A DNA stretch of 64,000 bases from Phytophthora sp. 'mugwort' (lineage: Eukaryota; Oomycota; Peronosporomycetes; Peronosporales; Peronosporaceae). The stretch lies in contig JAUCEF010000014.1 in the NCBI GenBank assembly GCA_033558025.1, positions 1,488,001 through 1,552,000 of the forward strand. The letters run 5' to 3'. The notes under the pieces were generated by a model. It saw only the letters and a list, made by a program, of their open reading frames with translations. It made no database searches and was not told the origin of the DNA. Below, in pieces: positions 56,277-64,000 of the stretch (position 1 is the first letter of the stretch; each line of letters begins with the position of its first letter). The translations under genes were made by a program, and so were the position numbers.

Positions 56277-57191
56277 TTAGTGTGACATCCAATATATTGC
56301 AGATAATATTCTTAGCTTACCCGCTTTGCTCGGTGTCGTCCTCGCGGGCGTTGTCTTCGCTCGAGGTTCAGCGCCAATGGAGTCTGCCATCATTTCCGAT
56401 GGCAGCGTCTGGACCACGCAGGCATGTAGGTTTGGCTTTGCAACCGGGGTCAGTAAGTGCAAGTATAACAGATCCATCCTGCCTCCGTGAAATGCGGTGA
56501 AAGGTGCGTTGTTGCCGGAGAGGAACCGCGAGTCGCGATTACCGCTTCGCGGTAATCATGAGTCACTTCCTTCCAAGTACCCACAGCTTCTTGCTATCAT
56601 GGGTCTTAAGTGCAGCAGGATCTATACTCGAAAATTCCACTCGCACATGCAACAAAGCATTGAAGCTTTCGTCATCTTCGTCGTTATATGCTGCTGTCAC
56701 TTAACCCCAATAGTCAGACGCGCTTCCTATCATGTGGGTGTCGAGTGAATGCCGGGTTGCAACATCACCCAACGTTGACATTCCACCACAGTAACTATCC
56801 GAAAAGAGTACGTTTAGGAGCTTGAACAAACAGTGGGCCGTCGCTATGTCGGTTATGGTCTGTTGGAAGGGGCTCTGCGCCACGCCAGTTGCCGTGGTAG
56901 TCCCCGTCACAAGCAGACAGGCTCGCCGAGCTAGCAGATACGACGCTTTGTTGTGCGATTCAGGTGTGGCCTTCAGACGTCTGCATTAAGTACGCAGCCG
57001 TTGGCGCTCCACTTCTTGTAGGCGTCCATCGAGCCCTCGACGTGCTCCAAGTCCTCCATGATCGCGCTGTGGGGGTCTTGCTTTACTATCAGTCGTCCCG
57101 CTCCCAGCGACGCGAAAAACCTCGGGAGCGGGAGATTTTCGGGACACTGCACCGCGCCGCTTGCCCTAAGCCCTCGCATTTTATCCAACAT
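56277..57191 (-). pseudogene. probable Harbinger DNA-binding accessory gene
   Basis: Minus-strand pieces read VQCPENLPLPRFFASLGAGR and HSAIMEDLEHVEGSMDAYKK (57191-56973), FQQTITDIATAHCLFKLLNV and GGMSTLGDVATRHSLDTHMI (56910-56701), and MDLLYLHLLTPVAKPNLHAC VVQTLPSEMMADSIG (56477-56277). I cannot name a domain from residues alone. The call rests on position: Harbinger elements carry a second gene, usually opposite in direction, for a Myb-like partner. A perfect hairpin (56537-56557) interrupts it. Confidence 0.45.
56537..56557. repeat. perfect 9-bp hairpin
   Basis: GATTACCGC, loop TTC, GCGGTAATC. It lies within the accessory gene relic. Confidence 0.8.
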
Positions 57192-57228
57192 ATGATGCTG
57201 AATTATCTTCCGGCAGCCGGGAGCGGAA

Positions 57229-57259
57229 AATAAGAACGGGCCTTAGGCCCGTTCTTATT
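57229..57259. repeat. head-to-head Harbinger termini around TTA
   Basis: AATAAGAACGGGCC, then TTA, then GGCCCGTTCTTATT: perfect 14-bp arms. The arms equal the element's terminal repeat, and the spacer equals a Harbinger target site, so two element ends abut at a shared or reused TTA. Confidence 0.8.
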
Positions 57260-57764
57260 GACACCCCGCGCAGGTTTGCAGTGGCTACGAACCGCTCTCC
57301 TCCGTTGGTCGTTTTATGTGACTTTCACCCCTCACCATTATCAGGTGGGCACACGAACCACTCTTATCTTAAATCCATTTTCAAGCGTAGCAGTGGGGAA
57401 TGTGCATGAAATAAAAAAAAATTAAATCGTTTCGATTACGCCTAAAATTGGCAAAACCATTGATTTTTGACATTATCGTGTGTACAACGGATGGTTTGGA
57501 CACCACCAAAATCTCTTTGGAGACCCCTTTAAAAACGTTTCTATACAGCAGCTGTCCTGCACAGACCAGGCATGGGCGCTGTAGTTTGCCTCGGGTCTGA
57601 TCTTAACTATTTTTGGTGTGTGTGTCTGGTGCAGAAACTCAGCAGCACTCACACAACTCGAGACGCCTCCAGATAACCCATTGCTTCTTCCTCCGGAATC
57701 GCTCGCAAAAATGGCAGGAACGGAACTCATCTGATGCAAATGCCATCTCAAGCAAAATCCTCCG

Positions 57765-57962
57765 ATGGGAGGAAGCGAAAGCGCGTACAGTCGCGCGATT
57801 GGTCAGATGTTCATTCGTGCTGGTGACTACCTATCATACTACAACCCGATCTATGTGGCGCCTCGGGGAGAGGAGGAGCACGTTCAAAAGGCCCGTGTCT
57901 TAGAAGTAGACCCCTCTGATGAACGACTGCTGCAAATTAGTACTGAAGAAGTATTGATCTGA
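57765..57962 (+). pseudogene. short ORF of MULE leader region
   Basis: ATG at 57765 opens 65 codons: GQMFIRAGDYLSYYNPIYVA, EVDPSDERLLQISTEEVLI. It lies 56 bp before the MULE ORF at 58018. It may be a relic of an upstream exon or of another passenger. No domain is recognised. Confidence 0.3.
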
Positions 57963-58017
57963 ATACTAGTGTACGGAGGGACAGCGACGTTGAAGGGAAT
58001 GGACCACAGACGCAGCA

Positions 58018-60285
58018 ATGACGTCAGATATACACGCACTCTATCGCAGGATCGAAGCACCAACGCTTCGTGAAGAAATGGGTTCGGCTTTAAGAGGCCT
58101 TTTCGAGACAACAGTACATGAAGTGTTGTCAAGCACTGGGAGCGGTCATAGCTTTGTTTGCATCAGTGGCAAAGGGGGATCTAACAATTCTGGAGGCGGA
58201 GAGCAATTAATTGCCGATGAAGAGCACCATGGTCCTTTTATTGCAGAGGATGGCCTCGTTTTTTATGGTAATTTATCGGATCAGTATTCGGAGGGGTGCT
58301 CTGCGTCACATGTGGCCATGGTCGATGTAGCTGAATCGTCCACGGGTAGATGTACGAATACAATCGAAATTAAACATTCTGTCCAAGTTCAGATACCACG
58401 TGGCCTTCTCGACAGAGGAAAACGTAGAGAAGCGTATCGTACGCGATTCGACCCTGCAGCGAGCGAAGTTACTGTTGATCTGCAGTGTCATACAGTTGGT
58501 GGGTCGTTCGGCACCGCTAATCTAGCTATGGAAACAGTTGATGTCTTCGCTCTTCCGTTTGGATACTCCGTTGTGATCAAACGAAACAAGAGAGATAGGA
58601 AAGGCGTTATGTGCCGTATACGTTAGCTTGTGACAGACATTGCAAACTTCGAAATACATGGAAACTCACCAATGCGACAAGGAAAGAAAGCTTACGCGAT
58701 CGCGTAAATGCGGCTGTACATGGAGGTAGTCGTTGCTCTCAATCGGCAGGGCAAGTGGGAAATTCGCTACAACTGTCGTGAAAACTTGCATAACCATCAG
58801 CTCAGTCGCAACCTTCTTCTCCTCCGACTCGAAGACGGCGACAGAGAACGCAATCTGTGTTCGACTTTGTAGAGAGAGCGGACAATCATGGTGAAAGAGC
58901 AGCAGTCACCGTGTCTTCACTCAGAGAACATTTTCCTGGTATACTTGTGACGGGTCGAGGCGTCTACAATATGCGCCATCGGGGGCGGATATCCGCCCTA
59001 ATGGGGAGGACCAAAATTGAGTATTACATCGAGCTGATTTCGAATATCAATTTCTATAGTGAGTACCTTTGTGATGCCGACGGCCATGCTAAAATAGTGT
59101 TTGTAGCATACAGACAATGGGTGGAGATTTTCAAGAAGAATTGTGATGTTGTTGTCATGGATTGCATATATAAGACGAATCGGTTTGGTACGCCTGTACT
59201 TAACATCGTGGGATGCACTGGGATGAATACCACAATTCATTTGGCGCAATGCTTCTTAAGACGGTAAAAGGAATCAGACTTTAAGTGGGCTCTCCAAGCA
59301 CTGCGGCGTCTTTACGATGAGTATTCGATTCCACTTCACCATGTAATTTAACGAATCGTGACGAGGCCTTGCTCAATGCGCTGGAAAAACTTGGAAAGAT
59401 GTGCCAACGATGCTGTGTCTGCGGCATATATTAAAAATATAAATAGCACGCTCGTGAACATTCATTCAGGCCTTTTACCAATGAAGATGGAATCAGGAGG
59501 ACACAGAGCAAAACGAAAGCTTCATAAAGCTTTCCTACGTGTCGTATACGCAACGACTGAAGCAGAATGCGAAGTAGCGCGGAGCCATCTTCACAAATTG
59601 AATGAGCATGAAGCGACGTACATTGACGAAACATGGTTGGATATATGGAAGTGGAGAATAGCTAATTGCTATACGAATCACATAACGCACTTCGGTCTGC
59701 AACCAACCTCTCGTGTAGAGGGTTATCACGCGGTAATGAAGCTATGGCTTCGTAATTCCACGTGGACCTGCTTACAATCCATAAACGCATGATGCTATGG
59801 TGGAACGATACCATTGGAAAGCACGAGTATGCCGAAGCTCTCGATGCACCCAGTGTGATAAACGCGTATCGAGAGGATATTTACGAGGGAATTGCCAGGT
59901 AAATTCATAATCACGCTTTGAAGCAATGCGACGCAATCCTCCTGCAGGGTAGATCGGAAGCGCCGGCTCGGTGTGCTCTGGCGTATACACAAGAGCTACT
60001 GGTCTTCCCTGTATCCATCGAATCAACCGCCATAAGTGTGTAGGGCAAAGCTTAGAACCTGTTGATTTTCATGCGCACTGGTGGGTCGATAGGTTGTCTG
60101 AACCGGTTCCTGTACCACCGTGCGTATTACAGCCACTCCAAATCTCTGACATTCGAGCTCTACGGGATCGAATGTTTTCAAAAAAAGCTGAAGCAGCCCA
60201 AACGAATCACGTGACTGGAAGCGGCTCAATGGAAAAAACGAGCTCGAGGAAGATCTGGTGCAAGGAAATCTACAACGAAATTTAA
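58018..60285 (+). pseudogene. Mutator-like (MULE) transposase
   Basis: ATG at 58018 opens 202 codons. The first 165 are of unknown kind (RGLFETTVHEVLSSTGSGHS). Its end (VDVFALPFGYSVVIKRNKRD RKG) joins, after shifts, YTLACDRHCKLRNTWKLT and GKWEIRYNCRENLHNHQLS, a FAR1-like zinc-binding part. 58857-59267 holds FDFVERADNHGERAAVTVSS and DVVVMDCIYKTNRFGTPVLN, with the first catalytic Asp in MDC. The second site reads TNRDEALLNALEKL, where TDRE is usual, so Asp is changed to Asn. TSRVEGYHAVMKLWLRNST holds the catalytic Glu. 59971-60285 ends with a SWIM-like GVYTRATGLPCIHRI. Frame breaks near 58620, 58850, 59270, 59360 and 59790 make it inactive. Confidence 0.8.
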
Positions 60286-61848
60286 AACGAAAGCTAAAAC
60301 GAAAGCCGTCGCAAAGGATACTCGGACGAGCTCCGGTAGTGGTTTCAAGATAACCGGAGGATCACGGCTTCCGAAAGGAGCCGGTACTACGGGCGATCGC
60401 CCAGAGATGTCCGCCTGGGCAATACTCGGAAATCAATGCTGGGGCTGTTTCATTAAAAGCATCAACTCAAGGCCCGTGTATCACAGCTCGCTTATCATGA
60501 TCAACGATTTATTTCCGAGCGTAAATTGGATAGAGGTCGACCAACGACTGGTATAGTCGGAATTGAGTTCACCATCCGGCCATCTCGTGGAGGCGTCGAC
60601 TTGGGCATTTAATCTTGAGCGAGTACACTAGTACCTGCACAGAAGCCTGATTCGCGCTCAGGCAAGTTTCCACCGCGGCTAAGCATCAGCGCAAGGGACC
60701 GGAACAAGAAGCTATCGAAATATGTCGGGAACAATCCACTTAAACTCGTGTACATGGCGATAGCCTCTAGATGAAAGTCGAGCGCTCGGGTCTTGCTGCA
60801 GCATGTGCAGAGGCAACTCATCGAGGCGGGGGTCGGCCACCTTCTTCAGCCTTCACTTCAGCGCCACCGCGTTACCTGTTCGGTACTTCATCATCGACAG
60901 CAGGTCGAAGAGAGGCTTGCCCCCAAAAAAGAAAAGCTCTGCAGTCACACTGCCAGCCGAGAAAATATTCATCTACTCCAGCAAACTGCTTCACGACGCG
61001 AGCGAGAGTACGAGGACGGCGCGCTGTCTTCCACTGCTCGTGCCCATGGACAGAATCTGTTTATCCTCCTCCGTCACTTCACCAACCGCCATCTTGAACA
61101 GCATAATCGCGGGGTCGGAAGTCTTCATCGAGTTGACGCTTCCGGCGCCGGACATCGACCCGGTGGCCCCTCTGCCCATGGACATTCACCCTTTCCGTAA
61201 AATCTTTCGGGTGCCACACTGCAGCCGCATCGAGTGGCGTCAATGGCACAAAGTAGGAGTTGTACTCTGCGGGGTCGTTCTCCGGGATGTGTGGGCTTGA
61301 ACGGCGCACAGCGTGACGAAGACCCAGTTTCAGCTTGTGACCATGGCATTCTCCTCGGCAGCGAGGTGCACCTGTTAATTTGTGTCCGCGGCGTCGTTGG
61401 CGTGGTCGGGTCTGAGGTGTTTGCAACGGGCTCGCTGTTTGCTGCGCTCTTCTTACTCTAATTTATCTCGGTAAAGCTCAACTTAAACAAGTACGTTCTA
61501 GTTCCTTTAAATGCATTTCTAAAGGGGGCGTCCGAAGCGGTTTGGAATGGTGGTAGTGGGGGGAGTCCAAAACATTTTCCCGCGTACAATAGACCTCATC
61601 GACAGATACACCCTGGCCAATTTGATACCGTCCAAGACCGTTGGTCGCTCCTTTGACATGCCATTGCTCTCACTTTGTTGGCGACATCACAGAATCACAG
61701 AGACCAATGAACTGTATACGTTGCAACCAGTCCCCCGGAACTGCCAGGGAGTCGAAATGTCTCGTGCCCTGCAGGATAGCAGGAGCACACCCAGCTTTGT
61801 AGGATACATCCCATCTCATTTCGAAACCTGCCCTCACCTAACGAAGCA
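60286..61848. other. unassigned MULE interior, faint kinase-like fragment
   Basis: The minus strand near 60910-60760 reads LFFGGKPLFDLLSMMKYRTG and then LKKVADPRLDELPLHMLQQD PSARLS, which recalls the last helices of a protein kinase (LLQKDPxxRPS). 61426-61079 (minus) reads NSYFVPLTPLDAAAVWHPKD in another frame. No HRD, DFG or APE motif could be found, so this is a weak call. A plus frame at 61547-61864 is unrecognised. Confidence 0.25.
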
Positions 61849-61995
61849 TCATGGCTCGCACTAGTTCGCTCGCCCAAGCCTCGCCCCAAGCCACACCTCG
61901 TCGCCGAACCGCTCTGACTCGACCCTCCCATTGCATCGTGGCCAAGGTTCTAGGCGTCGTCCTGCTCAAGGTCGCGGCTCTGTGAGAGCCACCCC

Positions 61996-62790
61996 ATGCG
62001 TTCGACGCTCGTGACGCACGACGTGCCTGCCTGCAACTCCAAGAGCGTGAAGCCGCTCGTGCAAGCAGGCGAGCGCGTTATCACCGAGACCCTGCCCAAC
62101 AGCGAGGGAGACGAGGACTCCCCGCATCCTCTTCTGGATACCTATCGCGAGAGCATTCGCTCCGACGGTGTTTTTCGGATGACCAACTTTACGCCGTCGG
62201 AGATAGTGCGGGTGTACGGGTATGTAAGTGATTTTATGGCGTCTAGATGGAACGTAGGCGGGGGGAAGCGGACCAATCAGTCTGCCATCGACGTGTTCGT
62301 CATACCACTTAGTGTCTTGAAGAACGGAAGGGATTGGACAGTGCTAGCTAGCTCCTTCGGAATTAAACCCGCTGCATTTGAGAAGATGATTGTCCACTTT
62401 CTCGAGTTGCTCTCGCCTCATCTTTACTATCTCTACGTGGATCAAGCCCCGCGGATCCACACGATGAAGAAGGTGACACTGGTTGGTCACGGGTTTTGTC
62501 ACTACCCTGCCGCACGATACGCAGTCGACGTAACGTTTCCGCAGTCGAACATGCCTGGCGGCTCGCAACAAGAGAGGGCGGAATTTTATATTGCAAAAGA
62601 CAAGCTGCACGGCTTCAAGACAGAGCTCTCGGTAATTCCGACTGGCCTATGCATCAACTGCTTGTTTCTATGCATCAAATGCGGATTTCATTATCATGGT
62701 TCGGTTGCCGACATCACTATTTTCCGAAACAACCATGCCTTCCATACTAAAGCCACTTCGGAAGAGAGCATGCTTGACGAATGGATTTAA
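61996..62790 (+). pseudogene. Harbinger-like transposase, cut at the MULE repeat
   Basis: 264 open codons from ATG. VFRMTNFTPSEIVRVYGYVS and VFVIPLSVLKNGRDWTVLAS SFGIKPAAFEKM form a helix-turn-helix-like start. AVDVTF and a second Asp in GFHYHGSVADITIFRNNHAF follow, in the order of DDE_4 (Harbinger) transposases. The frame stops eight codons after HTKATSEES, where the family continues for another 100 or more residues with a third acidic site, and the inverted repeat begins at once. The open frame is therefore truncated, probably on capture or by recombination. An alternative upstream ATG (61850) runs in a different frame. Confidence 0.65.
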
Positions 62791-63195
62791 GATAAGAGTG
62801 TGATTCGTGTGTCCACCCGAGGGATGAACGTCACATAAAAACGACGAACGGAGGAGCGCGGTTGCGAGCGCGCGTAGCCACAGCAAACCCGCAGGGGATG
62901 CCCACGAAGAAGGGCCGCGTGGTATTTGCGGAGGCGGGCCCAGCGCCGAGCTTTCCAGCGAGCCGAGCACAGTAGCGGGCCGAACATAGAATCTTTTCCT
63001 CGTAGGAGCGCAGCGACTGCCTTTGCGAAGAAAACCCAAGACCGCGATGCAATCAGTCGCTGCGCTCCTGCGGGCGCCCCGCGCGGGTTTGCTATGGCTA
63101 CACGCGCTCGCAACCGCTCTCCTCCGTCGGTCGTTTTTTATGTGATGTTCACCCCTCTATCATCAGGTGGACACGAATCACTCTCTTATCTCTTA
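62790..63195. repeat. inverted repeat, about 110-bp arms, 160-bp spacer
   Basis: Arm 62790-62905 is the reverse complement of 63066-63195, with roughly ten differences. The spacer itself holds a smaller inverted pair (GTAGGAGCGCAGCGACTG near 63003; CAGTCGCTGCGCTCCTGC near 63054). This is the outer ends of two Mutator-like repeats facing each other. Confidence 0.75.
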
Positions 63196-63343
63196 AATCC
63201 ATTTCATTTAAGCGTTTAAGCGAGCATCAGTCGGGAGTGTAGCACGAAATAAAAAAATGTATATCGTTTCAATGAATAATTCCGCCTAAAATTTGGGCAA
63301 AACCATTGATTTTTGACATATCGTGTGTACAAAGAGGTTTTCA
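63066..63343 (+). repeat. second copy of the 57262-57490 repeat
   Basis: The same order of blocks: CCCCGCGCGGGTTTGC, CGCTCTCCTCCGT, TCATCAGGTGGACACG, CTCTTATCT, AATAAAAAAATGTATATCG, AAACCATTGATTTTTGACAT, CGTGTGTACAA. It is in the same orientation as at 57262, so it would be the left end of another element, here without a body. Confidence 0.75.
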
Positions 63344-63399
63344 ATACAATCAGACATCTTAGTAAGAGGCTCTTACAATCCAATTAACCCTTTCATACC

Positions 63400-63690
63400 G
63401 GAGATTTGGAGCCTACAGTGAGGAAAATCGCTCGGTCTGCTTTTTAATCCGCAGTTTAATCTAAGAACCACTCTTCGTGAGCGACCGGAGCGAGCTACCA
63501 CCGACAAGCGCGCAGCCTCCTTCCCTTTTGAGACAGAACTTCAGAACTGTCTTAAAACGGACTCATAGCAGGCACCTACAAGGCTAATCAGGCGTGAAAT
63601 GCCCTTCATCCCTGACAGGGATTCTCCGCATATATTAGTAGATTGGTGCCTATCACGTTCTAGACGGTATCCGCACTATGACAGGTTCCA
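63400..63690 (+). pseudogene. decayed copy of the 333-residue unknown ORF
   Basis: Plus-strand similarity to the C-terminus of the ORF at 50468-51469: FNPQFNLRTTLRERP, ERATTDKRAASFPFETELQ, then frameshifts, then ILVDWCLSRSRRYP. Beyond the stop, GACAGGTTCCATTGTCAATA continues the match. It stands in the same convergent relation to the right-edge aquaporin. Confidence 0.65.
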
Positions 63691-63903
63691 TTGTCAATAT
63701 CCCACAGCATCCCCGTACTTGCTGTTAATCCACAACCGCGAATAAACCTATGCATGAGGTGGACAGATCAAGAGTATACAGTACTCGATATGCATACAAA
63801 TCCATCTTCTTCGAGAAAACATCAAATTCTATTGCGTTGTGTACAGTCTTAGTCTGTCTATCTATCTATCGTGCTACCAGGGCCCTGACGCTTTCGCCAA
63901 AAC

Positions 63904-64000
63904 TTACTGTTGCGGCTGCGGGTGGTGCATCTCCACCATGACGCGGTACAGACCAGCGCCAGCCACGCCGCCACACAGCGGGGCCACAATGGGGATCCAG
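63904..64000 (-). CDS. aquaglyceroporin C-terminus, cut by window edge
   Basis: The minus strand encodes WIPIVAPLCGGVAGAGLYRV MVEMHHPQPQQ to a TAA at 63904. Over the visible 97 bp it equals the genes at 49335 and 52144, as does about 100 bp of 3' flank with the GATA microsatellite. It is therefore a third, inverted member of the same duplicated unit. The rest of the gene lies to the right. Confidence 0.9.
   Translation of the reverse strand, partial: WIPIVAPLCGGVAGAGLYRVMVEMHHPQPQQ

Larger units (their letters stand above)
54437..57242. mobile_element. PIF/Harbinger element, about 2.8 kb
   Basis: Terminal inverted repeats: GCCCGTTCTTATTTTCC at 54437, and on the right the reverse complement of GGCCCGTTCTTATTTTCC ending at 57242. 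The right end is followed by TTA, the 3-bp target favoured by Harbinger elements. The left-hand TTA is mutated (CTACT). Inside, a DDE transposase on the plus strand (54674-55998) and a probable DNA-binding partner on the minus strand (56277-57191) face each other. Immediately after TTA a second outward-facing copy of the terminus (57246-57259) begins. Confidence 0.7.
57262..62905. mobile_element. Mutator-like element with long TIRs and foreign ORFs
   Basis: The left repeat (57262 to about 57370) and the right repeat (about 62790-62905, inverted) match over about 110 bp: CCCCGCGCAGGTTTGC, GTGGCTACG, GCTCTCCTCCGT and the GGTGGRCACACGAA segment. Between them lie a MULE transposase gene (58018-60285), an unassigned 60.6-61.4 kb stretch, and a Harbinger-type ORF (61996-62790) that ends abruptly at the inner edge of the right repeat. 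MULE elements often have long terminal repeats and can pick up host DNA. A 9-bp target duplication was not found. A third copy of the repeat starts at about 63066. Confidence 0.6.

Noticed and set aside
60760..61430. Protein kinase gene
   Set aside because: Only a C-lobe-like tail is suggested; HRD, DFG and APE motifs were not found.
1..64000. RxLR or Crinkler effector genes and CRISPR arrays
   Set aside because: No RxLR-dEER or LxLFLAK-type N-terminus was seen in the open frames checked, and no regularly spaced direct repeats were seen.

Overview
This window looks like nuclear DNA of an oomycete, most likely a Phytophthora-like member of the Peronosporales. The evidence is GC-rich, mostly intronless coding sequence, oomycete-type initiator motifs (TCATTCTRCAWTTYC) upstream of the aquaporin genes, a GH5_7-like secreted glycanase relic, and a dense mix of hAT, Mutator-like, PIF/Harbinger, pogo and IS630/Tc1-like transposon relics of kinds common in oomycetes. 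The species cannot be fixed from the sequence alone.

The intact genes are few. Two tandem glutaredoxin-2-type (GrxB-like) genes lie on the minus strand at 6112-8519. Five complete aquaglyceroporin (MIP) genes lie at 9760, 12558 (both minus), 35776, 49335 and 52144 (all plus). A sixth MIP gene runs off the right edge (63904-64000, minus), and a seventh is cut in two by a transposon (15441-15561 and 20382-20460). A 333-codon minus-strand ORF of unknown function (50468-51469) converges on one aquaporin. Part of it was duplicated with the aquaporin at 53277, and a decayed copy lies beside the right-edge aquaporin.

Layout: 0.3-3.9 kb holds pogo and IS630-like relics and a decayed gag-like stretch. 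4.4-5.9 kb is a broken beta-mannanase-like GH5 gene. 6.1-13.5 kb is the glutaredoxin pair and two aquaporins that share a 749-bp tract differing at only one noticed base. 15.4-20.5 kb is an aquaporin gene interrupted by a 4.8-kb element with 26-bp terminal inverted repeats, which carries a pyruvate phosphate dikinase fragment and a hAT transposase relic. 20.9-35.3 kb is mostly transposon relics (pogo, an internally deleted hAT, a Mutator-like element, another hAT), fold-back palindromes and unassigned DNA. 35.8-36.7 kb is a lone aquaporin. 38.0-47.5 kb holds two pogo relics, a LINE-type RNase H fragment, a Harbinger transposase with its Myb-like partner, and a SET-domain relic. 49.2-53.6 kb is a tandem duplication of aquaporin plus the antisense ORF. 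54.4-57.2 kb is a Harbinger element with recognisable ends. 57.3-62.9 kb is a Mutator-like element with about 110-bp terminal inverted repeats that seems to hold foreign ORFs. The window ends in the inverted aquaporin copy.

Functionally the intact genes suggest solute/water transport (aquaglyceroporins with a predicted W-G-Y-R filter and an altered first NPA box) and thiol redox chemistry. The aquaporin family is being reshaped by tandem duplication, probable gene conversion and transposon insertion.
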